Below are positions 12,305 to 26,191 of a stretch of 64,000 nt of DNA, in pieces. Origin of the DNA: Calliopsis andreniformis (taxonomy: Eukaryota; Arthropoda; Insecta; Hymenoptera; Andrenidae). Position 1 is the stretch's first letter, and each line of letters starts with the position of its first letter. A program made the position numbers and the translations under genes. The DNA lies in contig NW_027480468.1 of NCBI RefSeq assembly GCF_051401765.1, positions 1,488,001 through 1,552,000 on the forward strand. Direction: 5' to 3'. Under the pieces are notes generated by a model. It saw only the letters and a program-made list of their open reading frames with translations. It ran no database searches and was not told the origin of the DNA.

Positions 12305-15300
12305 ATGTTCAATCCGCAATACCCAACCCTCAATCTTCAATACTCAATCCTCAATACCCAATCCTCAATCTTCAATCCCCAATCCTCTATCCACAATTCT
12401 CAATCCTCAACCCTCAGTCCTCAGTCCTCAAACCTCAATCCTCCGCCCTCAGCCCTCATCGTCAATCCTCAATCCTCAATCCTCAATTTTCAATCCTCAA
12501 TAATCAATCTTCAATCCTCAATCCTCAATCCTCAATTCTCAATCCTCAATCGTCAGTCTTCAATCCTCAATACTCAATCTTCAATCCTGAATCCTCAATC
12601 CTCAATCCTCAATCCTCATTCTTCAATCCTCAATACCCAATTCTCAATCCTCAATGTTCAATCCGCAATACCCAACCCTCAATCTTCAATACTCAATCCT
12701 CAATACCCAATCCTCAATCCTCAGTCCTCAGTCCTCAAACCACAATCCTGAACCCTCAGCCCTCATCCTCATTCCTCAATCCTCAACCCTCAGTCCTCCG
12801 TCCTCAAACCTCAAACCTCAGCCCTCAGACCTCATCCTCAATACTCAATCCTCAATCCCCAATCCTCAATCTTCAATCCTCAATACTCAATCTTCAATCC
12901 TCAATCCTCAGTCCTCAAACCTCAATTCTGAATCCTGAATACTCAATCTTCAATCCTCAATCCTCAGTCGTCAATGCTCTACCATCAATCTTCAATCCTC
13001 AATCCTCAATGCTCAATACTCAATCCTCATTCTTCAATCCTCAATGCCCAAACCTCAATCTTCAATCCTGAATCCTCAATGCTCAATTCTCAATCCCCAA
13101 TCCTAAACCCTCAATATTCAATCCTCAATACTCAATCTTCAATCCTCAATCCTCAATCCTCAGTCATCAATTCTCAATCTTCAATTCTCAATCGTGAATC
13201 CTCACTCCCCAATCCTCAATCCTCAATCCTCGTTCCTCAAACTTCAATCCTCAACCCTCAGTCCTCATTCTCAATTCTCAATGCTCAATTCTCAATCCTC
13301 AATCCTCAATCCTCAACCCTCAATCCTCAGTCCTCAGTCCTCAAACCACAGTCCTCAACCCTCAGCCCTCATCCTCATTCCTCAATCCTCAACCCTCAGT
13401 CCTCCGTCCTCAAACCTCAAACCTCAGCCCTCAGACCTCATCCTCAATACTCAATCCTCAATCCTCAATCCTCAATCTTCAATCCTCAATACTCAATGTT
13501 CAATCCTCAATCCTCAGTCCTCAAACCTCAATTCTGAATCCTGAATACTCAATCTTCAATCTTCAATCCTCAGTCCTCAATACTCTACCATCAATCTTCA
13601 ATCCTCAATGCTCAATACTCAATCCTCATTCTTCAATCCTCAATACCCAATCCTCAATCTTCAATCCTGAATCCTCAATGCTCAATTCTCAATCCTCAAT
13701 CCTCAACCCTCAATATTCAATCCTCAATACTCAATCTTCAATCCTCAATCCTCAATCCTCAGTCATCAATTCTCAATCTTCAATTCTCAATCGTGAATCC
13801 TCAATCCTCAATCCTCAATCCTCAATCCTCGTTCCTCAAACCTCAACCCTCAACCCTCAGTCCTCATTCTCAATTCTCAATGGTCAATTCTCAATCCTCA
13901 ATCCTCAATCCTCAATCCTCAATCTTCAATCCTCAATAATCAATCTCCAATCCTAGATCCTCAATCCCCAATCATCAATCCTTAATCCTCAATCTTGAAT
14001 CCTCGATACCCAGTCCTCAATCTTCAATGCTCAATGCTCAATCCTCAATCCTCAATCCTCAGTCCTCAATCCTCAATCCTCAATCCTCAAACCTCAAACC
14101 TCAACCATCAGTCCTCGTCCTCAAACCTCAACCCTCAATCCTCCATCCTCAATCTTCAATCATCAATACTCAATCTTCAATCCTCAATCCTCAATCCTCA
14201 ATCCTCAATCCTCGATCCTCAATCCTCAATCTTCAACCCTCAATCCTCGATCCTCAATCCTCAAACCTCAATTTTCAATCCTCAATACTCAATCTTCAAT
14301 CCGCAATCCTCAATCCTCAATCCTCAATCCTCAATCCTCAATCTTCAATCCTCAATACTCAATCTTCAATCCTCAATCGTCAATCCTCAATCCTCCATCC
14401 TGAATGCTCAATACTCAATCCTCAATCATCAATCCTCAATATTCAATCCTCAATACTCAATCTTCAATCCTCAATCCTCAATCCTCAATCCTCCATCCTG
14501 AATCCTCAATACTCAATCCTCAAACTTCAATCCTCAATACTCAATCTTCAATCCTAAATCCTCGATCCTCAATCCTCAATCCTCATTCCTCAATCCTCAA
14601 TACCCAATCCTCAATCCTCAATCCTCAATCCTCAGTCCTCAATTCTCAATCCTCAATCCTCAATCCTCAATCCTCAATCCTCAATCCTCAATCCTCAATC
14701 ATCCACCTCAATCTTCAATACTCAATCCTCAATCCTCATTCCTCAATCCTCAATACTCAACCATCAATCCTCAATTCTCAATCCTCAATCCTCAATATTC
14801 AACACACAACCCTCAACCATCAATTCTCAATACCCAACCATCAATCCTCAATTATCAACACTCAATAGAATATCCTGAATTCTCATGGTTTAATACTCAA
14901 TCCACATTATTCAATAATCAAATCTCAATCCTCAAACATCAATCCTCAACACTCAATCCTCAACACTCAGTCCTCTCTCTTCAATCCTCCATCCTCAATC
15001 CTCAATCCTGAAGCGTCAATCCTCAATCCTCAATACTCAACCCTCAATCCTCTGTCCTCAAAACTCAATCCCGAATCCTCAATCCTGAATCCTCATTCTT
15101 CAGCCCTCAGTCCTCAACAATCAATTGTCAATCCTCAATCCTCAATAGAATATCCTGAATTCACAGTTTTCAATACTCAATCCCCATTCTTCAATCTTCA
15201 AATCTCAATACACAAACGTCAATTCTCATCACTCAAACCTCAACACTCAGTCCTCAATCTTCAATCCTCAATCCTCAATCCTCAATCTTCAATCCTCTAT

Positions 15301-15479
15301 ACTCAACCTTCAGTCCTCAATCCTCAATCCTCAATTCTAAATGATCAATCCTCACTCCTCCATCTCCAATCCTCAATACTCAATCTTCAATCCTCAATCC
15401 TCAATCCTCAATCTTCAATCCTCAATACCCAATCCTCACTCTTCAATCCTCAAACCTCAATCCTAAATTCTCAACCCTC
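12305..15479. repeat. HOR unit A3, 5' part, passing into block B1
   Basis: A3 matches A2 at +6,450 from 12305 to about 14170. It then carries 490 extra bp (70 heptamers) relative to A2, or 350 bp (50 heptamers) relative to A1, before the shared type I module at 14866. The type II module at 15146 follows. Collinearity with A1 continues to about 3053/15479 and then ends where A3 reads CAGTCCTCCGTCCTCAGTCC and A1 goes on to its second type I module. The join to B1 is therefore an HOR switch. Confidence 0.8.
14170..14670. repeat. 70-heptamer expansion in A3
   Basis: This stretch of simple heptamer variants is absent from A2 and mostly absent from A1. It contains several CGATCC and CCGCAAT variants and two CTCCATCCTGAAT strings (14392 and 14491). 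The second of these corresponds to the single one in A1 (about 2063). The size differences of 490 bp against A2 and 350 bp against A1 are exact multiples of 7, as expected for register-preserving slippage or unequal exchange within the array. Confidence 0.65.
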
Positions 15480-18400
15480 AATCCTCAGTCCTCCGTCCTC
15501 AGTCCTCAAACCTCAATCCTCAACCCTCAGCCCTCATTCTCAAACCTCAGTCCTCAACACTCAATCATCAATATTCAATCCTCAATGCTCAATCTTCAAT
15601 CCTGATTCTTCAATCCTCAATACCCAATCCTCAATCTTCAACACTCAATCCTCAATCCTGAATTCTCAATCCTCAATCCTCAATCCTCAGACCTCAAACA
15701 TAAATGCTCAACCCTCAGTCCTCGTCCTCAATCCACAACCCGCAATCCTCAATCTTCAATAATCAATATTCAGTCTTCAATCCTCAATGCTCAATCCTCA
15801 ATCCTCAATCCTCATTCCTCTATCCTCAATGTTCAACCATCAATCCTCAATCCTCAGTCCTCAATCCTCAACCCTCAATCCTCAGTCATCAGTATTCAAT
15901 CATCAATACTCAGTCCTCAATCCTCAATCTTCAATCCTCAATTCTCGATCCTCAATCCTCAGTATTCAACACACAACCCTCAACCATCGATCCTCAATAC
16001 TCAACCATCAATCCTCAATTCTCAATACTCAATAGAATATCCTGAATTCTCATGATTCAATACTCAATCCACATTATTCAATAACCAAATCTCAATCCTC
16101 AAACATCAATCTTCAACACTCAATCCTCAACACTCAGTCCTCTCTCTTCAATCCTCCATCCTCAGTCCTCAATCCTCAAGCGTCAACACTCAATCCTCAA
16201 TCCTCAACCCTCAATCCTCAGTCCTCAAACCTCAATCCCGAATCCTCAATCCTGAATCCTCAATCTTCAGCCCTCAGTCCTCAACAATCATTTGTCAAAC
16301 CTCAATCCTCAATAGAATATCCTCAATTCACTGCTTTCAATACTCAATGCTCAACCTGCAATCTTCAAACCTCTATCCACAAACATCAATTATCATCACT
16401 CAACCCTCAACACTCAGTCCTCAATGTTCAATCCTCAATTCTCAATTCTCAATCTTCAATCCTCAATCCTCAATCCTCAATCCTCAATCCTCAATCCTCA
16501 ATCTTCAATCATCAATATTCAATCTTCAATCCTCAATCCACAATCCTCAATCCTCAATCATCAATCCTCAATCTTCAATACTCAATCCTCAATCCTCAAT
16601 CCTCAATACTCAGCCATCAATACTCAATTCTCAATACTCAATAGAATATCCTGAATTCTCAGTATCCAATACTCAAACCTCAATCCTCAACCCTCAGCCC
16701 TCATCCTCAATCCTCAATCCTCAATCCTCAATCCTCACCCCTCAATCCTCAATACTCAATCATCAATCCTCAATCCTCAGTCCCCAACACTCAGCCCTCA
16801 TCCTCAAACCTCAATCCTCACCCCTCAATCCTCAATACTCAATCTTCAATCCTCAATCCTCAATCCTTAATCCTCAATACTCAATCCTCAAACCTCAATA
16901 CACAATCTTCAATCCTCAATCCTCAATCCTCAATCTTCAATCCTCAATAATCAATCTCCAATCCTAGATCCTCAATCCCCAATCCTCAATCCTTAATCCT
17001 CAATCTTCAATCCTCAATCCCCAGTCCTCAATCTTCAATCCTCAATGCTCAATCCTCAATCCCCAGTCCCCTGTCCTCAATCGTCAATCCTCAACCTTCA
17101 AACCTCAATCCTCAACCGTCAGTCCTCGTCCTCAATCCTCAACCCTCAATCCTCAATCCTCAACCTTCAATCATCGATACTCAATCTTCAATCCTCAATC
17201 CTCAATCCTCAATCCTCAATCCTCAATCCTCAATCTTCAATCCTCAATACTCAATCTTCAATCCTCGATCGTCAATCCTCAATCCTCGATCCTGAATCCT
17301 CAATACTCAATCCCCAATCCTCAATCCTCAATCTTCAATCCTCAATACTCAATCTTCAATCCTCAATCCTCAATCCTCAATCCTCTATCCTGAATCCTCA
17401 ATACTCAATCCTCAATCTTCATTCCTCAGTACTCAATCTTCAATCCTCAATCCTCGATCCTCAATCCTCAATCCTCATTCCTCAATCCTCAATACCCAAT
17501 CCTCAATCCTCAATCCTCAATCCTCAATCCTCAATTCTCAATCCTGAATCCTCAATCCTCAACCCTCAATCCTCAATCCTCAATCCTCAATCATCCACCC
17601 CAATCTTCAATACTCAATCCTCAATCCTCAATCCTCAATCCTCAATACTCAACCATCAATCCTCAATTCTCAATCCTCAATCCTCAATATTCAACACACA
17701 ACCCTCAACCATCAATTGTCAATACCCAACCATCAATCCTCAATTATCAACACTCAATAGAATATCCTGAATTCTCATGGTTCAATACTCAATCCACATT
17801 ATTCAATAATCAAATCTCAATCCTCAACCATCAATCCTCAACACTCAATCCTCAACACTCAGTCCTCTCTCTTCAATCCTCCATCCTCAATCCTCAATCC
17901 TGAGGCTTCAATCCTCAATCCTCAATACTCAACCCTCAATCCTCAGTCCTCAAAACTCAATCCCGAATCCTCAATCCTGAATCCTCATTCTTCAGCCCTC
18001 AGTCCTCAACAATCAATTGTCAATCCTCAATCCTCAATAGAATATCCTGAATTCACAGTCTTCAATACTCAATCCCCATTCTTCAATTTTCAAATCTCAA
18101 TACAAAAACATCAATTCTCATCACTCAACCCTCAACACTCAGTCCTCAATCTTCAATCCTCAATCCTCAATCCTCAATCTTCAATCCTCAATACTTAACC
18201 TTCAATCCTCAATCCTCAATCCTCAATCCTAAATGATCAATCCTCAATCCTCTATCGAGAATCCTCAATACTCAATCTTCAATCCTCAATCCTCAATCCT
18301 CAATCCTCAATCCTCAATCCTCAATCCTCAATCTTCAGTCATCAATATTGAATCTTCAATCCTCAATCCACAATCCTCAATCCTCAATCCTCAATCCTCA

Positions 18401-20433
18401 ATATTCAATCCTCAATCCTCGATCCTCAATCCTCAATCCTCAATCTTCAATCCTCAATACTCAATACTCAATCCTCAATCCTCAATCTTCAATCCTCAAT
18501 CCTCAATCCTCAATCCTCAATCCTCAATCTTCAATCCTCAATACTCAATTTTCAATCGTCAGTCCTCAATCTTCAATCCTCAATCCTCAATCCTCAATCC
18601 CCATTCTTCAATCCTCAATACCCATTTCTCAATCTTCAATCCTCAAACCTCAATCATCAGTTCTCAATCCTCAATCCTCAGTCCTCAATCCTCAGACCTC
18701 AAACATCAATGTGCAACCCTCAGTCCTCGTCCTCAATCCAGAAACCTCAATCCTCAATCCTCAATCCCCAATTTTCAATCCTCAATCCTCAATACTCAAT
18801 CTGCAATCCTCAATCCTCAATCCTCCATGCTCAGCCCTCAATCCTCAAGGGTCAATCCTCAATCCTCAATTCTCAACACTCAATCCTCAGTCCTCAAACC
18901 TCAATCCCGAATCCTCAACCCTGAATCCTCAATCTTCAGTACTCAGTCCTCAAAAATCAATTGTCAATTCTCAAATCCTCAACAGAATATTCTCAATTCA
19001 CAGATTTCAATACTCAATCCCAATTCTTCAATCTTCAAATCTCAATCCACAAACATCAATTCTCATCACTCAACAATCAACACTCAGTCCTCAATCCTCA
19101 ATCCTCAATCCTCAATCCTCAAGCTTCAATCCCCAATCCTCAATCCTCAATTCTCAATCCTCAATCCTCAGTCCTCAGTCCTCAAACCTCAATCCTCCGC
19201 CCTCAGTCGTCATCGTCAATCCTCAATCCTCAATCCTCAATTTTCAATCCTCAATAATCAATCTTCAATCCTCAATCCTCAATCCTCAATTCTCAATCTT
19301 CAATCGTCAGTCTTCAATCCTCAATACTCAATCTTCAATCCTGAATCCTCAATCCTCAATCCTCAATCCTCATTCTTCAATCCTAAATACCCAATCCTCA
19401 ATCTTCAATCCTCAATCCTCAATCCTCAATCCTCAATCCTCAATCCTCAGTCCTCAGTCCTCAAACCTCAATCCTCGACACTCAGCCCTCATCCTCAATC
19501 CTCAATCCTCAATCCTCAATCCTCAACCTTCAATCCTCAATACTCAATCATCAATCCTCAATCCTCAGTCCCCAACCCTCAGTCCTCATCCTCAAACCTC
19601 AATACCCAATCCTCAATCCTCAATCCTCAATCCTCAATCCTCAATTCTCAATCCTCAATCCTCAATCCTCAATCCTCAATCCTCAATCCTCAATCATCCA
19701 CCTCAATCTTCAATACTCAATCCTCAATCCTCAATCATCAATCCTCAATACTCAACCATCAATACTCAACCCTCAGTCCTCGTCCTCAATCCACAACACT
19801 TAATCATCAATCCTCAATCTTCAATCATCAATATTCAATCTTCAGTCCTTAATCCTCAATCCTCAATCCTCAATGTTCAGTACGCAATACCCAATCCTCA
19901 ATCTTCAATACTCAATTCTCAATCCTCAATCCTCAATCCTCAATCCTCAATCCTCAATCCTCAATCCTCAATCCTCAATCCTCAATCCTCAATCCTCAAT
20001 CTTCAGTCATCAATATTGAATCTTCAATCCTCAATCCACAATCCTCAATCCTCAATCCTCAATCCTCAATATTCAATCGTCAATCCTCGATCCTCAATCC
20101 TCAATCCTCAATCTTCAATACTCAATACTAAATACTCAATCCTCAATCCTCAATCTTCAATCCTCAATCCTCAATCCTCAATCCTCAATCCTCAATCTTC
20201 AATCCTCAATACTCAATTTTCAATCGTCAGTCCTCAATCTTCAATCCTCAATCCTCAATCCTCAATCCTCAGTCCTCATTCTTCAATCCTCAATACCCAA
20301 TTCTCAATCTTCAATCCTCAATCCCCAATCCTCAATTCTCAATCCTCAATCCTCAATCCTCAGACTTCAGACATCAATACTCAACCCTCAGTCCTCGTCC
20401 TCAATCCACAACCCTCAATCCTCAATCCTCAAT
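15480..20433. repeat. HOR block B1
   Basis: B1 recurs as B2 at +12,684 bp (landmarks 15704, 16347, 17045 and 18233) and at +12,698 after a 14-bp (two-heptamer) change between 18233 and 18709. Translated stretches from 15704, 16347 and 17045 (113, 206 and 241 codons) differ from B2 by one or two residues each. It holds type I modules at 16033 and 17758, type II at 16313, 18038 and 18983, and an unusual variant module at 16642 that reads on into AGTATCCAATAC. The 3' third (18233-20433) is unusually rich in plain CCTCAAT and contains the longest perfect run (19924-20000). Confidence 0.83.
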
Positions 20434-20438
20434 CCTAA
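18348..20438 (+). other. Repeat-derived open frame of 696 codons, not a gene
   Basis: This is one of the two longest open frames in the window. It starts at an ATG made by a variant base (CAATATTG/GAATC context) and ends at a TAA in CCTAAAT. The translation is the heptapeptide cycle SSILNPQ with scattered substitutions throughout. There is no signal peptide, no folded domain and no non-repeat terminus. The other + frames over the same interval are also open (one runs 18233-19852) and read the same cycle. The matching B2 interval starts at a different ATG upstream (30917) because of single-base changes. A start and stop that move this easily argue against selection for a protein. Confidence 0.9.
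19924..20000. repeat. Longest perfect CCTCAAT run noticed (11 units, 77 bp), with its B2 copy
   Basis: Eleven consecutive identical heptamers lie between CAATTCT and CTTCAGT. The matching B2 interval 32622-32698 also has exactly 11 units. Ten-unit runs occur in A1 (3203-3272) and A2 (8690-8759), and a nine-unit run in B2 (30968-31030). Equal run lengths in paired copies show that the large duplication is younger than any slippage at these runs. Confidence 0.85.
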
Positions 20439-23400
20439 ATCCTGAATCTTCCATCCTCAATACTCAATCTTCAATCCTCAATCCCCTGTCCTCAAACGTC
20501 AATTCTGAATCCTCAATCCTGAATCCTCAATCTTCAGCCCTCAGTCCTACACAATCAGTTGTCAATCCTCAATCCTCAATAGAATGTCCTCAATTCACAG
20601 TTTTCAATACTCAATACTCAACCTGCAACCTTCAGATCTCTATCCACAAACATCAATTCTCATCACTCAACCCTCAATGCTCAGTCCCCAATCCTCAATC
20701 TTCAATCCTCAATCCTCAATCATCAACCCTCAATCCTCAATCCTCAATCTTCAATCCTCAATACTCAATCTTCAATCCTCAATCCTCTATCCTCAACCCT
20801 CAATCCTCAATCTTCAATCCTGAATACTCAATCTTCAATACTCAATCCTCAATCCTCAATCCTCAATCCTCAATCCTCAATCCTCAATCCTCAATCGTCA
20901 ATCTTCCATCCTCAATACTCAATCTTCAATCCTCAATCCTCATTCCTCAATCCTCAATCCTCAATCTTCAATCCTCAATACTCAATCTTCAATCCTCAAT
21001 CCTCTATCCTCAACCCTCAATCCTCAATCCTCAATCCTCAATCGTCAATCTTCCATCCTCAATACTCAATCTTCAATCCTCAATCTTCAATCCTCAATCC
21101 TCAATCCTCAATCCTCAATCCTAAATCCTCATTCTTTAACCATTAATACCCAATCCTCAATCTTCAATCCTCAATGCTCAATCCTCAATCCTCAATCCTC
21201 ATTCTTCAATCCTCAATACCCTATCCTCAATCTTCAATCCTCAAACCTCAATCCTCAATCCTCAATACTCAATCTGCAATCCTCAATCCTCAGTCCTGAG
21301 TCCTCAATCTCATTCTTCAATTATCAATACCGAATCCTCAATCTTCAGTCCTCAATCCTCAATCCTCAATCCTCAATTCTCAATCCTCAATCCTCAATAC
21401 TCAATCTTCAATCATTAATATTCAATCTTCAATCCACAATCCTCAATCCTCAATCCTCAATCCTCAACCCTCAATCCTCAACGTCCAATCCTCAATACCC
21501 AATCCTCAGTCTTCAATCCTCAATCCTCAATCCTCAATCCTCAATCCTCAATCCTCAATCCTCAGTCCTCAAACCTCAATCCTGAATCCTCAAACCTGAA
21601 TCCTCAATCTTCAGCCCTGAGTCCTCAACAATCATTTCTCAATCCTCAATCCTCAATAGAACGTCCTCAATTCACAGTTTTCAATACTCAATACTCAATC
21701 TGCAATCTTCAGATTTCTATACACAAACATCAATTCTCATCACACAACACTCAATACTCAGTCCACAATCCTCAACCTTCAATCGTCAATCCTCCATCCT
21801 CAATCCTCAATCTTAATCTTCAATCCTCAATACTCAATCTTCAATCCTCAATCCTCAATCCTCAATCTTAACCTTCAATCCTCAATACTCAATCTTCAAC
21901 CCTCAATCCTCAATCCTCAGTCCTGAACACTCAATCCTCAATCTTCAATCCTCAATACTCAACCTTCAATCCTCAATCCTCAATCCTCAATCCTCAATCC
22001 TCAATCCTCAGTCCTCAATCGTCAATCTTCCATCCTCAATACTCAATCTTCAATCCTCAATCCTCATTCCTCAATCCTCAATCCTCAACCTTCAATCCTC
22101 AATACTCAATCTTCAATCCTCAATCCTCTATCCTCAACCCTCAATCCTCAATCCTCAATCCTCAATCGTCAATCTTCCATCCTCAATACTCAATCTCCAA
22201 TCCTCAATCCTCAATCCTCAACCCTCAACCCTCAATCCTCATTCTTCAATCCTCAATACTCAATCCTCAATCTTCAATCCTCAATCCTCAATCCTCAATC
22301 CTCAATCCTCAATGGTCAATCCTCAATCTTCAACTCTCAGTGCCAAATCCTCAATCTTGAATACTCAATCCTCAATCCTCAAACTTCAATCCTCAATACT
22401 CAATCTTCAATCCTCAATCCTCAATCCTCAATCCTCAATCCTCATTCTTCAATCATCAATACCCAATCCTCAATCTTCAATCCTCAATCCTCAATCCTCA
22501 ATCCTCAATCCTCATTCTTCAATCCTCAATACCCTATCCTCAATCTTCAATCCTCAATCCTCAATCCTCAATCCTCAATCCTCAATAGTCAATCCTCAAT
22601 CTTCAACCCTCAGTGCCAAATACTCAATCTTGAATACTCAATCCTCAATCCTCAGACTTCAATCCTCAATACTCAATCTTCAACCCTCAATCCTCAATCC
22701 TCAATCCTGAACACTCAATCCTCAATCTTCAATCCTCAATACTCAACCTTCAATCCTCAATCCTCAATCCTCAATCCCCAATCCTCAGTCCTCAATCCTC
22801 AATCTTAATCTTCAATCCTCAATACTCAATCTTCAATCCTCAATCCTCAATCCTCAATCCTCAATCCTCAATCTTCAATCCTCAATCCTCAATCCTCAAT
22901 CTACAATCCTCAATACTCAATCTGCAATCCTCAATCCTCAGTCCTGAGTCCTCAATCTCATTCTTCAATTATCAATACCGAATCCTCAATCTTCAATCCT
23001 CAATCCTCAATCCTCAATCCTCAATTCTCAATCCTCAATCCTCAATACTCAATCTTCAATCATTAATATTCAATCTTCAATCCACAATCCTCAATCCTCA
23101 ATCCTCAATCCTCAACCCTCAATCCTCAACGTCCAATCCTCAATACCCAATCCTCAGTCTTCAATCCTCAATCCTCAATCCTCAATCCTCAATCCTCAAT
23201 CCTCAATCCTCAGTCCTCAAACCTCAATCCTGAATCCTCAAACCTGAATCCTCAATCTTCAGCCCTGAGTCCTCAACAATCATTTCTCAATCCTCAATCC
23301 TCAATAGAACGTCCTCAATTCACAGTTTTCAATACTCAATACTCAATCTGCAATCTTCAGATTTCTATACACAAACATCAATTCTCATCACTCAACCCTC

Positions 23401-26191
23401 AATACTCAGTCCACAATCCTCAACCTTCAATCGTCAATCCTCCATCCTCAATCCTCAATCTTAATCTTCAATCCTCAATACTCAATCTTCAATCCTCAAT
23501 CCTCAATCCTCAATCTTAATCTTCAATCCTCAATACTCAATCTTCAACCCTCAATCCTCAATCCTCAATCCTGAACACTCAATCCTCAATCTTCAATCCT
23601 CAATACTCAACCTTCAATCCTCAATCCTCAATCCTCAATCCTCAATCCTCAATCCTCAATCCTCAATCGTCAATCTTCCATCCTCAATACTCAATCTTCA
23701 ATCCTCAATCCTCATTCCTCAATCCTCAATCCTCAACCTTCAATCCTCAATACTCAATCTTCAATCCTCAATCCTCTATCCTCAACCCTCAATCCTCAAT
23801 CCTCAATCCTCAATCGTCAATCTTCCATCCTCAATACTCAATCTCCAATCCTCAATCCTCAATCCTCAACCCTCAACCCTCAATCCTCATTCTTCAATCC
23901 TCAATACTCAATCCTCAATCTTCAATCCTCAATCCTCAATCCTCAATCCTCAATCCTCAATGGTCAATCCTCAATCTTCAACTCTCAGTGCCAAATCCTC
24001 AATCTTGAATACTCAATCCTCAATCCTCAAACTTCAATCCTCAATACTCAATCTTCAATCCTCAATACTCAATCCTCAATCCTCAATCCTCATTCTTCAA
24101 TCATCAATACCCAATCCTCAATCTTCAATCCTCAATCCTCAATCCTCAATCCTCAATCCTCATTCTTCAATCCTCAATACCCTATCCTCAATCTTCAATC
24201 CTCAATCCTCAATCCTCAATCCTCAATCCTCAATAGTCAATCCTCAATCTTCAACCCTCAGTGCCAAATACTCAATCTTGAATACTCAATCCTCAATCCT
24301 CAGACTTCAATCCTCAATACTCAATCTTCAATCCTCAATCCTCAGTCCTCAATCCTCAATCCTCATTCTTCAATCCTCAATACCCAATCCTCAATCTTCA
24401 ATCCTCAATCCTCAATCCTCAATCCTCAATCCTCAATCCTCAATCCTCAATCCTCAATCCTTAATCTTCAATCCTCAATACTCAATCTTCAATCCTCAAT
24501 CCTCAACACTCAGTCCTCAATCCTCAATCCTCAATCCTCAATCTTCAATCCTCAATACTCAATCTTCAATCCTCAATCCTCAATCCTCAATCCTCAATCC
24601 TCATTCTTCAATCCTCAACACCCAGTCCTCAATCTTCAATCCTCAATCCTCAATCCACAATTCACAATCCTCAATCCTCAATCCTCAGACCTCAAACATC
24701 AATACTCAACCCTCAGTCCTCGTCCTCAATCCACAACACACAATCCTCAATCCTCAATCTTCAATCCTCAATCGTCTGTCCTCAAACCTCAATCCTGTAT
24801 CCTCAATCCTGAATCCTCAATCTTCAGCCCACAGTCCTCAACAATCAGTTGTCAATCCTCAATCCTCAATAGAATATCATCAATTCACAGTGATCAATAC
24901 TCAGTTTTCAATCTGCAATGTTCAAATCTCTGTCCACAAACATCAATTCTCATCACTCAACCCTCAACACTCAGTCCCCAATCCTCAATATTCAATCCTC
25001 AATCCTCAGTCCTCAATCGACAATCCTCAACATTCAATCTTCAATACTCAATCTTCACTTCTCAATCCTCAATCCTCAAGCCTCAATTCTCAATCCTCGA
25101 TTGTCAATCTTCAATCCTCAATACTCAATCCTCATTCTTCAATCCTCAATACCCAATCCTCAATCTTCAATCCTCAGTCCTCAATCCTCAATTCTCAATC
25201 CTCAATCCTCAGTCCTCAGTCCTCAAACACCAATCCTCAACCGTCAGCCCTCATCCTCCAACCTCAATCCTCAACATTCAATCCTCGATACTCAATCATC
25301 AATCCTCAATCCTCAGTCCTCAAACCTTAATCCTGAATCCTCAATACTGAATCCTCAATCTTCAGCCCTCAGTCCACAACAATCAGTTGTCAATCCTCAA
25401 TCCTCAATAGAATATCATCAATTCACAGTTTTCAATACTCAGTACTCAATCTGCAGTCTTCAAACCTCAATCCACAAACATCAATTCTCATAACTCAACC
25501 CTCAACACTCCGTCCCCAATCCTCAATTTCCAATCCTCAATCGTCAATCCTCAATCCTCAATCCCCAATTTTCAATCCTCAATCCTCAATACTCAATCTT
25601 CAATCCTCAATCCTCAATCCTCAATCCTCAATCCTCAATCCTCAATATTCAACACACAACCCTCAGACATCCATCCTCAATACTCAACAATCAATCCTCA
25701 ATTCTCAACACTCAATAGATTATACTGAATTCTCATGGTTGAATACTCAATCCAAAATATACAATAATCAAATCTCAATCCTCAAACATTAATTCTCAAA
25801 ACTCAGTCCTCAACACTCACTCCTCTCTCTTCAATCCTCCATCCTCAATCCTCAATCTTCAATCCTCAATCCTCACTCCTCAATCCTCAATCCTCAATCT
25901 TCAATCCTCAATACTCAATTTTCAATCGTCAGTTCCCAATCTTCAATCCTCAATCCTCAATCCTCAATCCTCAATCCTCATTCTTCAATCCTCAATACCC
26001 AATTCTCAATCTTCAATCCTCAATCCCCAATCCTCAATTCTCAATCCTCAATCCTCAATCCTCAGACTTCAGACATCAATACTCAACCCTCAGTCCTCGT
26101 CCTCAATCCACAACCCTCAATCCTCAATCCTCAATCTTCAATCATTAATATTCAATCTTCAATCTACAATCCTCAATCATCTATCCTCAAT
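20434..26191. repeat. HOR block D1 (carries a 567-bp deletion)
   Basis: The D family starts at the string CCTAAATCCTGAATCTTCC (20434, 33132, 39553, 46412, 51793 and 57852). D1 matches D2 at +12,698 to about 21255 and at +13,265 from about 21275 onward. The 567-bp (81-heptamer) difference removes the segment that in D2 holds the CAATAGTCAATCC string and a type II module (34273). D1 contains the 1,648-bp doublet marked by CAATGGTCAATCC (22310 and 23958). Type II modules lie at 20580, 21657, 23305, 24870 and 25408, and a type I module at 25716. It ends abruptly at the 26192 junction. Confidence 0.83.
22312..23959. repeat. 1,648-bp direct repeat inside block D
   Basis: The marker CAATGGTCAATCC with the following AACTCTCAGTGCCAAATCC occurs with its ATG at 22312 and again at 23960. 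The same spacing of exactly 1,648 bp is found at 35577/37225 and at 62228/63876. Elsewhere single markers survive (41991, 54231 and 59879), or a shortened pair at 48982/49465 (483 bp apart). The type II module in each copy follows the same spacing (21657/23305 and 34922/36570). This is a nested HOR one level below the D block. Confidence 0.85.

Noticed and set aside
18233..20438. Long open frames encoding a repetitive SSILNPQ protein (surface, antifreeze-like or adhesin-like)
   Set aside because: All + frames are open and read the same cycle, starts and stops arise from single variant bases, homologous copies change frame freely, and there is no non-repeat terminus or domain. This is a property of the heptamer, not of coding selection.
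24870..25493. A conserved protein motif IEYHQFTVFNTQYS repeated across the window
   Set aside because: It is the translation of the type II module. The DNA is conserved in all frames because the module is copied with the HOR, and several copies have frame-breaking stops.
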